In this document: positions 50,951 to 59,260 of the stretch, piece after piece
How the letters are laid out: the number at the start of each line of letters is the position of its first letter
Numbering within the stretch: the first letter of the stretch is position 1
NCBI GenBank assembly: GCA_000017645.1
Contig: CP000781.1
Span: forward strand, 3,459,501-3,523,500
Direction: 5' to 3'
DNA from: Xanthobacter autotrophicus Py2
GTDB lineage: Bacteria; Pseudomonadota; Alphaproteobacteria; Rhizobiales; Xanthobacteraceae
DNA length: 64,000 bases
Translations under genes and position numbers: made by a program
The notes under the pieces: model-generated
Seen by the model: only the letters and a program-made list of their open reading frames with translations
Database searches by the model: none
Told to the model about the DNA's origin: nothing

Positions 50951-51643
50951 TCACTTCTTTGCGGCGGCCTTGGGGGCTTTCGCAGCAGCAGGCTTCGGAG
51001 CAGCGGCCTTCTTGGCGGCCGGCTTCGCAGCAGCCTTGGGAGCGGCAGCCTTAGGGGCAGCAGCCTTGGCTTCAGGCGCAGGTGCCGGTGCAGGCTTCGC
51101 AGCAGCGGGCTTGGCAGCCTTGGCCGCGGGCTTGGGAGTGGCCGCCTTCGCGGGGGCTTTCACCTCGGCGGGCTTGGCGGCGGACTTGGCGGCCGGCTTT
51201 GCTGCGGCTTTGGCCGGGGCCTTCGCAGGCTTCTCGGCGGCGGGCTTGGCCGCCTTGGCGGATGCAGCCTTCGGTGCCGGCGACTTGGCCGCGACGGCCT
51301 TCGGCGCGGGCTTCTCGGCAGCAGGCTTCTCAGCCGCAGCCTTGGGTGCCGCGGCCTTCTTGGCGGCGGCGGGCTTCGCAGCAGCCTTCGGGGCAGCGGC
51401 GGGCTTTGCAGCAGCCTTGGGAGCGGCGGCCTTGGGCGCCGCGGCTTTCGCGGGGGCCTTCGGTGCGGCGGCCTTCGGGGCAGCGGCGGGTGCAGCTGCG
51501 GTCTTGGGTGCTGTGCTCTTCGGTGCGGCGACTTTGGCGGCAGCCGCCTTGGGAGCGGCCTTCGCCGCAGCCTTCGGGGCGGGCGCCTTTTCGGCGGGTT
51601 TCTCTGCGGCGGCGGCCGGCTTTTTTGCGGGCTTGGTGGCCAT
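50951..51643 (-). CDS. Histone H1-like Ala/Lys/Pro-rich protein
   Basis: 230 residues composed almost wholly of Ala, Lys and Pro in AAPKAAAKP-, AEKPA- and KKAAAPK-type repeats, beginning MATKPAKKPAAAAEKPAEKA. No folded domain. Bacterial proteins of this type (AlgP, H1-like) bind DNA nonspecifically through their charge. It lies on the reverse strand between tape measure and distal tail genes of the GTA. Whether it is expressed with, or packaged in, the particle cannot be told. Confidence 0.8.
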   Translation of the reverse strand: MATKPAKKPAAAAEKPAEKAPAPKAAAKAAPKAAAAKVAAPKSTAPKTAAAPAAAPKAAAPKAPAKAAAPKAAAPKAAAKPAAAPKAAAKPAAAKKAAAPKAAAEKPAAEKPAPKAVAAKSPAPKAASAKAAKPAAEKPAKAPAKAAAKPAAKSAAKPAEVKAPAKAATPKPAAKAAKPAAAKPAPAPAPEAKAAAPKAAAPKAAAKPAAKKAAAPKPAAAKAPKAAAKK

Positions 51644-51752
51644 GCTTTCGCTCCATGCTCAACGGGGCGGAGCAAAGTCAAGGCGTCACGTTCAACTATG
51701 TCAAGGCCATCTCTACTGTTTTCGCCTAAGAATTGGGGAATAGGGGCATCAT

Positions 51753-52394
51753 ATGGCCGCCTTCCATGAGATTTTGTTCCCGCTGGAGGTCGCATTGGGC
51801 GCTTCCGGCGGCCCCGAGCGCGTCACCGAGGTGATCACCACCGCATCCGGACGCGAGGAGCGCAACACCCGACAAGCTGATTCGCGTCGGCGCTGGGACG
51901 CCGGATACGGGGTGAAAAGCCTCGCCGCGCTCGCCGATGTGGTGAGCTTTTTCGAGGAGCGGCGCGGGCGCCTCTACGGCTTCCGCTGGCGCGATCGGCT
52001 CGACCATTCCTCGGCACCGCCGGGACACGCGGTGACCCCCCTCGACCAGGTGATCGGAACCGGCGACGGCACGCGCGTAACCTTCACCCTGGCGAAGATC
52101 TACGGCAGCCTCCACGCGCCCTATGCGCGGGCCATCACCAAGCCGGTGCCAGGCAGCGTGCGCGTCGCCGTGAACGGGGTGGAACGCATTGAAGGCACGC
52201 ACTTTTCACTCGATGCGACGCGCGGAGAAATCACCTTCGCGATGGCCTTCATTCCACCCGCCGCCGCTGTCGTGTCGGCCGGCTTTTCCTTCGATGTCCC
52301 GGTGCGTTTCGACACCGATTTCCTCGAGGTGAATCTCACCGCCTTCGCCGCGGGCGACATCCCGCGCATCCCCGTCATCGAGATCCGCGTGTGA
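51753..52394 (+). CDS. Distal tail protein, DUF2460 (GTA g12-like)
   Basis: 213 residues. Family signatures: FHEILFPLEVALGASGGPER, SRRRWDAGYGVKSLAALADV, FFEERRGRLYGFRWRDRLD, and at the end VPVRFDTDFLEVNLT. It forms the ring joining tail tube and tip. This gene restarts the GTA operon after the reverse-strand pair, so a promoter probably lies in 51644-51752. Confidence 0.93.
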   Translation: MAAFHEILFPLEVALGASGGPERVTEVITTASGREERNTRQADSRRRWDAGYGVKSLAALADVVSFFEERRGRLYGFRWRDRLDHSSAPPGHAVTPLDQVIGTGDGTRVTFTLAKIYGSLHAPYARAITKPVPGSVRVAVNGVERIEGTHFSLDATRGEITFAMAFIPPAAAVVSAGFSFDVPVRFDTDFLEVNLTAFAAGDIPRIPVIEIRV

Positions 52395-52400
52395 GGCGAA

Positions 52401-53291
52401 ATGCGCACCCTTCCTTCCGTGCTGGCGGCCCATCTTGCATCGGGCGCCACCACCCTGTGCTTTGCCTGGCGCGTGACCCGGCGCGACGGCCTCGTCACCG
52501 GCTTCACCGACCATGACCGCGACCTCGTGGTCGATGGCGTCACCTGCAAGGCGGCGTCGGGCATTTCCGGCTCGCAGAGCACGCTGGCCTCGGGCCTGTC
52601 CGTGACGGGTGCAGAGGTGTCCGGCGCGCTCTCCCACGATGCGCTGTCGGAGGACGATCTTGCCGCCGGCCTCTATGACGGCGCCGCCATCGACCACCTG
52701 CTGGTGAACTGGCAGGACCCCGCGCAGGTCCTGCTGCTGAGGCGCGGCACCATCGGCGAGGTGCGGGCCCAGGACGGCGTCTTCACCGCCGAGATCCGCA
52801 GCCTCTCCGATGGCCTCAACCAGACCCGCGGGCGGCTCTTGTCGAGCAGCTGTGATGCCGATCTCGGCGATGCCCGCTGCGGGGTGGATCTCACCCTCCC
52901 GGCCCATGCGGCAAGCGCCACTGTGGTGGCGGTGGAAGGCGCGCTGAGCCTGCGCGTCACCGGTCTTTCAGCCTTCGCGCAGGGGGCTTTCGCCCGCGGC
53001 CGTGCACGGCTTTCCAGCGGCGCCAATGCGGGCTTCGTCACCGAGGTGAAGGCGCATCTCGTGGATGCCGAAGGGGTGCTGCTGCGGCTGTGGCAGCGCC
53101 CGCCCTTCGCGGTGGCGGAGGGGGATGGCATCACGCTTACCGCAGGCTGCGACAAGCAGCTCGCCACCTGTCGCGACCGCTTCTCAAACGCACTCAATTT
53201 CCGTGGCTTCCCCCACATGCCCGGCAACGATTTCGTCATCGCCGTCGCTATTGCCGGCGAGGGCGGATACGACGGGAGCCTCCTCGAATGA
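52401..53291 (+). CDS. Tail hub protein, DUF2163 (GTA g13-like)
   Basis: 296 residues. N-terminal DUF2163 (LCFAWRVTRRDGLVTGFTDH, DRDLVVDGVTCKAASG) and the C-terminal cysteine-bearing GCDKQLATCRDRFSNALNF with FRGFPHMPGNDF. In RcGTA the equivalent protein was found to bind an iron-sulphur cluster; the Cys residues near CDADLGDARCGVDL, GCDKQ and TCRDRF could do so here. Its stop overlaps g14 by four bases. Confidence 0.92.
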   Translation: MRTLPSVLAAHLASGATTLCFAWRVTRRDGLVTGFTDHDRDLVVDGVTCKAASGISGSQSTLASGLSVTGAEVSGALSHDALSEDDLAAGLYDGAAIDHLLVNWQDPAQVLLLRRGTIGEVRAQDGVFTAEIRSLSDGLNQTRGRLLSSSCDADLGDARCGVDLTLPAHAASATVVAVEGALSLRVTGLSAFAQGAFARGRARLSSGANAGFVTEVKAHLVDAEGVLLRLWQRPPFAVAEGDGITLTAGCDKQLATCRDRFSNALNFRGFPHMPGNDFVIAVAIAGEGGYDGSLLE

Positions 53292-53728
53292 CCGCGTCCC
53301 TCACCCGCGCCGCCATCCTCAAAGAGGCGCGAAGCTGGATCGGCACGCCCTATCTTCATCGCGCCTCGCTGAAGGGGCAGGGGGCGGACTGCCTTGGCCT
53401 CGTGCGCGGGGTTTGGCGGGAGCTGGTCGGCCCCGAGCCGGAGGCCATGCCCTCCTATGCGCCGGACTGGGCTGAGGCCGGCCGCCGCGAGACCCTGGCG
53501 GAGGCGGCCGGGCGTTGCCTTGTCGCCATGCCGGTGGAGGCGGCGCAGCCCGGCGACGTGCTGCTGTTCCGCTTCCGCGCCCATCTTCCGGCCAAGCACG
53601 CGGCGATCCTCGCCGAGGGTGGGCGCATGATCCACGCCTATGACGGCGCGCACGTCTGCGAAGGCTATCTGGCGCCCTGGTGGCGCCGCCGCCTCGCCTT
53701 CGCCTTCGCCTTTCCGGGGATCGAATAG
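53288..53728 (+). CDS. NlpC/P60 peptidoglycan peptidase of the tail (GTA g14-like)
   Basis: 146 residues from the ATG at 53288 (ATGA overlap). Cysteine peptidase with GADCLGLVRGVWREL (nucleophile Cys) and the histidine in AKHAAILAEGGRMIHAY. In GTAs and phages it degrades peptidoglycan during DNA entry. Confidence 0.92.
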   Translation: MTASLTRAAILKEARSWIGTPYLHRASLKGQGADCLGLVRGVWRELVGPEPEAMPSYAPDWAEAGRRETLAEAAGRCLVAMPVEAAQPGDVLLFRFRAHLPAKHAAILAEGGRMIHAYDGAHVCEGYLAPWWRRRLAFAFAFPGIE

Positions 53729-53759
53729 GCGCCCCATTCCAAACCCTTGAGGACACCTT

Positions 53760-56700
53760 ATGGCGACCCTGCTTCTCGGCGCGGCCGGCAGCCTTGTCGG
53801 CGGCGCGCTGTTCGGCCCTGTCGGCGCCATCGCCGGGCGGGCGCTGGGCGCCCTCGGTGGCGCGGTGATCGATGGCGCCCTGTTCGGCGGCAACCGCTCG
53901 CGCAACACCCAAGGCCCGCGCCTCACCGACCTCGACGTGATGGGCTCCACCGAGGGCACGCCGCTGCCCCGCGTCTATGGCCGCGCGCGCCTCGCCGGGC
54001 AGGTGATCTGGGCGACGAAGCTGAAGGAGGTGGCCACCACCGCCACCCAGTCCACCGGCGGCAAGGGTGGCAGCCTCGGCGCGTCCCAGCCCACCACCAC
54101 GACCTACACCTATTACGGCAATTTCGCCGTGGCGGTCTGCGAGGGGCCGCTGTCGCGCATCGGCCGCATCTGGGCCGACGGCAAGCTCATGGACACCCGC
54201 CGCCTCACCGTGCGCCTGCATCTGGGCGACGAGGCGCAGGTGCCAGATCCCCTCATCGAGGCGCGGCAGGGAGCCGGCGCGACGCCCTCCTATCGCGGCG
54301 TCGCCTATGTGGTGTTCGAGAATCTGGAACTGACCGACTACGGCAATCGCCTGCCCCAGATCACAGTGGAGGTGGAGCGCGCGGTGGGTGCGCTGGAGCG
54401 GCAGGTGCGGGCAGTGACGCTCATCCCCGGCGCCAGCGAGTTCGCCTACGATCCGCGCACCGTGCGCCAGCTGCACGGGCCGGCGCGCTTCAGCCGTGAG
54501 AACCGCCATGTGAGCACCGCGGCGAGCGACTTCGAGGTGGCCATCGACCAGCTCACCGGCACCTGCCCGAACGTGGAGCGGGTGTCCCTGGTGGTGGCCT
54601 GGTTCGGTGACGACCTCAGGGCCGGGGCCTGCACCGTGCGCCCGCGCACCGAGCGCACCGACAAGACCACGTCCATCGACTGGACGGTGGGCGGCGAGAC
54701 CCGCTTCAGCGCCCTCGCCGTCTCCCAGTATGAAGGCCGCTCCGCCTATGGCGGCACGCCCTCCGACGACAGCGTGGTGCGGGCCATCGCCCGGCTCAAG
54801 GCGGCCGGCCTGAAGGTGACGCTGAACCCGTTCGTGATGATGGACATTCCCGTCGCCAACACCCGTCCCGATCCCTGGACCGGCGCGAGCGCCCAGCCGG
54901 CCTATCCCTGGCGCGGGCGCATCGTGTGCGATCCGGCGCCGGGCCGGCCGGGTACGGTGGATGGCACCGCCGCCTGCCGGACGCAGGTCGAAGCCCTGTT
55001 CGGCAGCGCCGCGCCGGGGGATTTCACCCGCACTGGTTCGACCGTGCTCTATCACGGCCCGGCCGAATGGAGTCTGCGGCGCATGGTGCTCCACTACGCG
55101 CATCTCGCGGTGGCGGCGGGGGGCGTGGAGGCCATCCTCATCGGCTCGGAGATGGTGGCGCTCACCCGCCTCACCGACGACACCGGCGCGTTTCCCGCCG
55201 CCGAGGCGCTGGCCGCCCTCGCCGCCGACGTGAAGGCGGTGGTGGGCGCCGAGACCCGCGTCTCCTATGCCGCCGACTGGACCGAATACGGCGCGCAGGT
55301 GAGGACCAATGGCGACGTGCGCTTTCCGCTGGATCAGGTGTGGAGTGCGCCGGCGGTGGACTTCATCGGCATCGATTTCTACCCGCCGCTTTCCGACTGG
55401 CGCGACGGCGCCGGCCATCTCGACGCCACGCTTGCCGCCGACATCCACGACCGCGCCTATCTGAAGGCCAACCTCAGCGCGGGCGAGGGGTTCGACTGGT
55501 TCTATGCGGATGACGCCGCTCGCGCCGCGCAGGTGCGCACGCCCATCACCGACGGCGCTTATGGCGAGCCGTGGCTGTATCGCCAGAAGGACCTGAAATC
55601 GTGGTGGGCCAATGCCCATCACGAGCGCATCGCCGGCACCCGCCTGGCGACGCCCACCGCGTTCGCCCCCGGCGCCAAGCCCATCCGCCTGATGGAGACC
55701 GGCTGCCCCGCCGTGGACAAGGGCGCCAACCGGCCGAGCGTCTTCCCCGACGCCAAGTCGTCCGAGAATGCCCTGCCGCCCTTCTCCACCGGCGCGCGGG
55801 ACGACCTCATCCAGCGCCGCTTCCTGGAGGCGGTGCTCGGCACTTTCGCCCCCGACGCAGACGAAGCCGACAATCCGCCCGCACCGCTCTATGGCGGGCG
55901 CATGGTGGAAGAGGCCTTCGCCTGGACCTGGGACGCGCGGCCCTTCCCGCAATTTCCCCTCGCCGAGAGCGTGTGGGCGGACGGCGCCAACTGGGCCACC
56001 GGCCACTGGCTCACCGGCCGCCTCGGCGGTGCGCCGCTCGATGGGCTGGTGGCGACGCTCTGCGCCGATTTCGGCGTGAGCGATGTGGACGCCGCGAGCC
56101 TCTCCGGCGGGGTGGACGGCTATGTGGTGGACCAGCCCATGGCCGGCCGCGACGCGCTGGAGCCGCTCGCCCGCGCCTTCGCCTTCGAGGCCGGGGAGGC
56201 GGAGGGGCGCATCGCCTTCCGCGCCCATGGTGTCGGGACAATGAGGGAGATCGGCACCGACGATCTGGTGCGCAGTGCCGACGACCCGCTCGTCTCCTCC
56301 ACCCGCGCGCAGGAGAGCGAACTGCCGTTGCAGGTTTCCATCGGCTTCGTGGACAGCCTGAAAGATTATCGCCGCGCCACCGTCGCCTCCCGCCGGCTCA
56401 AGGGGGGCAGCCGCCATGTGAGCCATGCAGACCTTGCCGTGGTGGCCTCCGACGCGACGATCGTGCGGGCCGCAGACATCTGGCTGCAGGACCTGTGGGC
56501 GGGGCGGGAGACCTTCACCTTTTCGCTGCCGCCCTCGCTGCGTGCGCTAACGCCCGGCGATCTGGTGCGCCTCACGCTCGACGGGCGGGCGCGGCTCTTG
56601 GAAATCACCCGCGTGGAGGAAGGGGAGGCGCTGGCCGTCACCGCCCGCAGCATCGAGCCGGAGGTGTTCGACGCGGCGCTGGCGCAGGCTTCGGGAGGCA

Positions 56701-57662
56701 GCGTGGCGCTGCCCGCCGTGTCCGGCCCGCCGGAGGTGATGGTGCTGGACCTGCCCGCCTTGTCGGAGGCGGAGCCCTTGCCGCTGCAACATCTTGCTGC
56801 CGCCGCCACGCCCTGGCCGGGGACGCTGGCCATCTGGCGCTCGGGGGATGGCGAGAGCTTCGAGGCGGTGGCGCCGGTCACCGCCTCCGCCACCTTCGGC
56901 ACGCTGATCTCGGACCTGTCGCCGGGGCCGGTCTGGCGCTTCGATCGCTCCGGAAGCGTGGATGTCCTGCTGCAATCCTCGCTCGTCATTCCGGCGCGCG
57001 AGAGCGAGGTGCTGGCCGGAGCCAATCTCGCTGCTTTGGTCGTGGAAGGGCGGGCGCTGGAACTCATCGCCTTCACCGGCGCCGAACTGATCGACACCGA
57101 CACCTACCGCCTCTCCGGCCTGTTGCGCGGCCTTGCCGGCACCGAGGCGGCCGGCGCTTCGCTGTGGCCTGCGGGCACGCGCCTCGTGCGCATCGACGGC
57201 ACGCTGGTGAGCGTGGCGAGCGGCCTCTCGGCGCTGGGGCGCAGCTCCATCTACCGGGTCGGCCTGGCGCGGGACGACCAGGGATCGGAGGATGTCACCG
57301 AAGTGACCGCAACCGCCTCCGGCCTCGCCCTGCGTCCGCTGTCGCCGGTGCATGTGCGCGGGCGGCGCACGGCGGAGGGCGTGGCCCTCTCCTTCATCCG
57401 CCGCACCCGCATCGCCGGCGATGGCTGGGACGCGCTGGAGGTGCCCTTGGGCGAGGCGAGCGAGGCCTATCGGGTGGAGATCCTCGCCGGCGCCAGCGTG
57501 GTGCGGGCCTTCGAGGTCAGCGCGCCCCAGTTGCTCTATGGGGTCGCCGACGAACTGGCCGATTTCGGCACGCCGCAAGCCACCCTCACCGTGCGCGTCG
57601 CCCAGCGCTCCGCCAGCGTCGGCTTGGGCGCGGCGGTGACGGCGGTGGTGGTGGTGTCTTAG
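53760..57662 (+). CDS. Tail tip / host-recognition protein (GTA g15-like)
   Basis: 1300 residues. A Gly/Ala-rich hydrophobic N-terminus (SLVGGALFGPVGAIAGRALG) is followed by hub-like domains, then a TIM-barrel glycoside-hydrolase-like domain at about residues 400-730 (LHYAHLAVAAGGVEAILIGS; DFIGIDFYPPLSDWRDGAGH), then Phage-tail_3 and beta-rich C-terminal domains with PVHVRGRRTAEGVALSFIRR. It forms the central fibre of the tail tip. Full length, no frameshift. Confidence 0.93.
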   Translation: MATLLLGAAGSLVGGALFGPVGAIAGRALGALGGAVIDGALFGGNRSRNTQGPRLTDLDVMGSTEGTPLPRVYGRARLAGQVIWATKLKEVATTATQSTGGKGGSLGASQPTTTTYTYYGNFAVAVCEGPLSRIGRIWADGKLMDTRRLTVRLHLGDEAQVPDPLIEARQGAGATPSYRGVAYVVFENLELTDYGNRLPQITVEVERAVGALERQVRAVTLIPGASEFAYDPRTVRQLHGPARFSRENRHVSTAASDFEVAIDQLTGTCPNVERVSLVVAWFGDDLRAGACTVRPRTERTDKTTSIDWTVGGETRFSALAVSQYEGRSAYGGTPSDDSVVRAIARLKAAGLKVTLNPFVMMDIPVANTRPDPWTGASAQPAYPWRGRIVCDPAPGRPGTVDGTAACRTQVEALFGSAAPGDFTRTGSTVLYHGPAEWSLRRMVLHYAHLAVAAGGVEAILIGSEMVALTRLTDDTGAFPAAEALAALAADVKAVVGAETRVSYAADWTEYGAQVRTNGDVRFPLDQVWSAPAVDFIGIDFYPPLSDWRDGAGHLDATLAADIHDRAYLKANLSAGEGFDWFYADDAARAAQVRTPITDGAYGEPWLYRQKDLKSWWANAHHERIAGTRLATPTAFAPGAKPIRLMETGCPAVDKGANRPSVFPDAKSSENALPPFSTGARDDLIQRRFLEAVLGTFAPDADEADNPPAPLYGGRMVEEAFAWTWDARPFPQFPLAESVWADGANWATGHWLTGRLGGAPLDGLVATLCADFGVSDVDAASLSGGVDGYVVDQPMAGRDALEPLARAFAFEAGEAEGRIAFRAHGVGTMREIGTDDLVRSADDPLVSSTRAQESELPLQVSIGFVDSLKDYRRATVASRRLKGGSRHVSHADLAVVASDATIVRAADIWLQDLWAGRETFTFSLPPSLRALTPGDLVRLTLDGRARLLEITRVEEGEALAVTARSIEPEVFDAALAQASGGSVALPAVSGPPEVMVLDLPALSEAEPLPLQHLAAAATPWPGTLAIWRSGDGESFEAVAPVTASATFGTLISDLSPGPVWRFDRSGSVDVLLQSSLVIPARESEVLAGANLAALVVEGRALELIAFTGAELIDTDTYRLSGLLRGLAGTEAAGASLWPAGTRLVRIDGTLVSVASGLSALGRSSIYRVGLARDDQGSEDVTEVTATASGLALRPLSPVHVRGRRTAEGVALSFIRRTRIAGDGWDALEVPLGEASEAYRVEILAGASVVRAFEVSAPQLLYGVADELADFGTPQATLTVRVAQRSASVGLGAAVTAVVVVS

Positions 57663-58024
57663 CGGCCGGTTGGAAACGGCGCCGGATGGCGCCCGCAGCC
57701 CTCGCCGGGGCTTTTGCCACTGTCATGGCCGGGCTTGTCCTGGACGTCGGCTGTTGCCGACGCCCGCCTCCGGGAGCGGACCCCGCAAACATGCAGGGTC
57801 CGGCCATCCACGCGGCCAGGCTGGAAACGATTTTTCGTAGGTTGTTGCAAGCGGTTCGGCGTGGATACCCGGGACAAGCCCGGGCATGGCGGGGGTGATT
57901 GCGGCAATTCCTCCTTTTTGATTTCCGAACAGCATCTTAAGCCCCGGCTCTCCTTCCGCTGCGCCCCAGTCGGCGGGGCACGCCGGCGCCTCCGCCTCCT
58001 CTTCCCAACCCTCCCGAGGCCCCC
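57663..58024. other. Intergenic region between tail-tip and fibre genes
   Basis: 362 bases, mostly the second family B repeat (57721-57893), then about 130 bases leading to the DUF2793 gene. No coding sequence supported. Confidence 0.6.
57721..57893. repeat. Palindromic intergenic repeat, family B, copy 2
   Basis: Outer arms TGTCATGGCCGGGCTTGTCC at 57721-57740 and GGGACAAGCCCGGGCATGGC at 57871-57890, with inner related pieces CCGGCCATCCACGCGG (57800-57815) and GGCGTGGATACCCGGG (57858-57873). Longer than copy 1 because of about 60 extra bases in the middle. Confidence 0.75.
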
Positions 58025-58726
58025 ATGACCGACCAGTCGGCGAACCTGGCGCTGCCCTATATCGCGGCGGCGCAGGCGCAGAAGCATGTCACCCATAATG
58101 AGGCCATCCGCCGCCTCGACGCCTTCGTGCAGTTGGTGCTGGAGAGCGCCACCGCCGCCGCCCCGCCGGCCACCCCCGCCGAGGGGGCGCGCTGGTTCGT
58201 GCCGGCCGGCGCGAGCGGCGCCTTCGCGGGACACGCCGGCACCATCGCCGCCTATGAGCAGGGCGCGTTCGACTTCCTGCCGGTGGCGCAGGGCTTCCTC
58301 GCCTTCATCCGCGACGAGGGCCGGCTCGCGGTTTTTGACGGCGGCGCCTTCGTCTCGCCCTTCGCCGCCAGCGCCCATCGCGCGGCCATCGCCGGCCAGG
58401 TGATGGAGGAGGATGTGGCGCTGTCCGGCAGCTTCGTTGCCACCACCATGACGATCCCGGACCGCGCCGTCGTGCTGGCCGTCTCCACCCGCACGCTCAC
58501 CGCCGTGACCGGCGCAACTTCTTATGATTGCGGCATTTCCGGCGAGGCCGCCAAGTTTGGCGGCAGCCTCGGGGCGGTGGCGGGTTCCGCCAATGTGGGG
58601 GTCATCGGCCCTACCGCCTTCTATACCGCGACGCCGGTGCGCCTCACCGCCAACGGCGGCAGCTTCTCCGGCGGCACCGTGCGGGTCGCCCTCCACCTTC
58701 TTCTGTGCTCCGCGCCGCAGGCCTGA
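58025..58726 (+). CDS. DUF2793 fibre protein (rcc00171-like)
   Basis: 233 residues. The DUF2793 signature is at the start: NLALPYIAAAQAQKHVTHNE, then AIRRLDAFVQLVLES, GARWFVPAGASGAFAGH and WRASSP-free beta region FAFIRDEGRLAVFDGGAF-like. The last 100 residues are a separate domain. In R. capsulatus the DUF2793 protein rcc00171 is a GTA tail fibre encoded away from the main cluster. Confidence 0.85.
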   Translation: MTDQSANLALPYIAAAQAQKHVTHNEAIRRLDAFVQLVLESATAAAPPATPAEGARWFVPAGASGAFAGHAGTIAAYEQGAFDFLPVAQGFLAFIRDEGRLAVFDGGAFVSPFAASAHRAAIAGQVMEEDVALSGSFVATTMTIPDRAVVLAVSTRTLTAVTGATSYDCGISGEAAKFGGSLGAVAGSANVGVIGPTAFYTATPVRLTANGGSFSGGTVRVALHLLLCSAPQA

Positions 58727-58759
58727 GCCCGCGCGCCTTTCCACCCATCGGAGATCCCC

Positions 58760-59080
58760 ATGCCCTACGATCCCACCCGCGATCCCCTGAAGGGGCTTGC
58801 GTCCTCCCTGTCGTCGCCGGCGCGCCAGCTCACGCGCATCACCCCCGCCGACGGCGCCGACCTCGCCACCTATGCCAAGGCCCTGTGGGTCTATGTGCCC
58901 GAGGACGTGGCCGGCGGCGTCGCCACCATCCGCATCACCCCGGTGGCCGGCGGCGATGCGGAGACGGTGGACGTGCTGGCGCTCCCCGGCCTCCAGCCGC
59001 TGCCGCCCTGCCAGGTGCGGCGGGTGTGGGCCACCGGCACCAGCACGGGCCTTGCCATCTACGCCCTCGCCGATCGCTGA
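58760..59080 (+). CDS. Head-spike base protein (rcc01079 / GhsA-like)
   Basis: 106 residues. Beta-rich, with RQLTRITPADGADLATYAKA, LWVYVPEDVAGGVATIRIT and CQVRRVWATGTSTGLAIYAL. These match the small spike-base family that in R. capsulatus anchors the head spike. Followed by a 52-codon ORF and the SGNH spike gene. Confidence 0.78.
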   Translation: MPYDPTRDPLKGLASSLSSPARQLTRITPADGADLATYAKALWVYVPEDVAGGVATIRITPVAGGDAETVDVLALPGLQPLPPCQVRRVWATGTSTGLAIYALADR

Positions 59081-59101
59081 CGCCTGCTGAAGGAGCTTCC
59101 C

Positions 59102-59260
59102 ATGCTCTCGCTTTCGCTTTCGCTCACCACGCTCCGGCGGCGCGCCGGCCTGCCTTTGCGCAGGGTGGTGGGCGGCATCGCCTATGGCCGCCTCAAGGGG
59201 CGCGGCGGCAGCGTCCTGTCGTCCCGCGCCGGCCAGGCCATTTATGGAAGGATTGCCTGA
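59102..59260 (+). CDS. 52-residue basic ORF between spike base and spike genes
   Basis: ATG at 59102 to TGA at 59258-59260, with GAAGGAG-like purines a few bases upstream. The product is basic and has no acidic residue (MLSLSLSLTTLRRRAGLPLR; then GGIAYGRLKGRGGSVLSSRA). Its stop overlaps the next ATG (TGATG), suggesting coupled translation. No family recognised. Confidence 0.55.
   Translation: MLSLSLSLTTLRRRAGLPLRRVVGGIAYGRLKGRGGSVLSSRAGQAIYGRIA

Noticed and set aside
50951..51643. Dense short repeats that could look like a CRISPR or satellite array
   Set aside because: They are codon-level repeats of Ala, Lys and Pro in one open frame; there is no fixed repeat-spacer periodicity.
53319..56426. 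Long reverse-strand open frame opposite the tail-tip gene (1035 codons)
   Set aside because: Shadow of g14 and g15; no recognisable motif or start signal.
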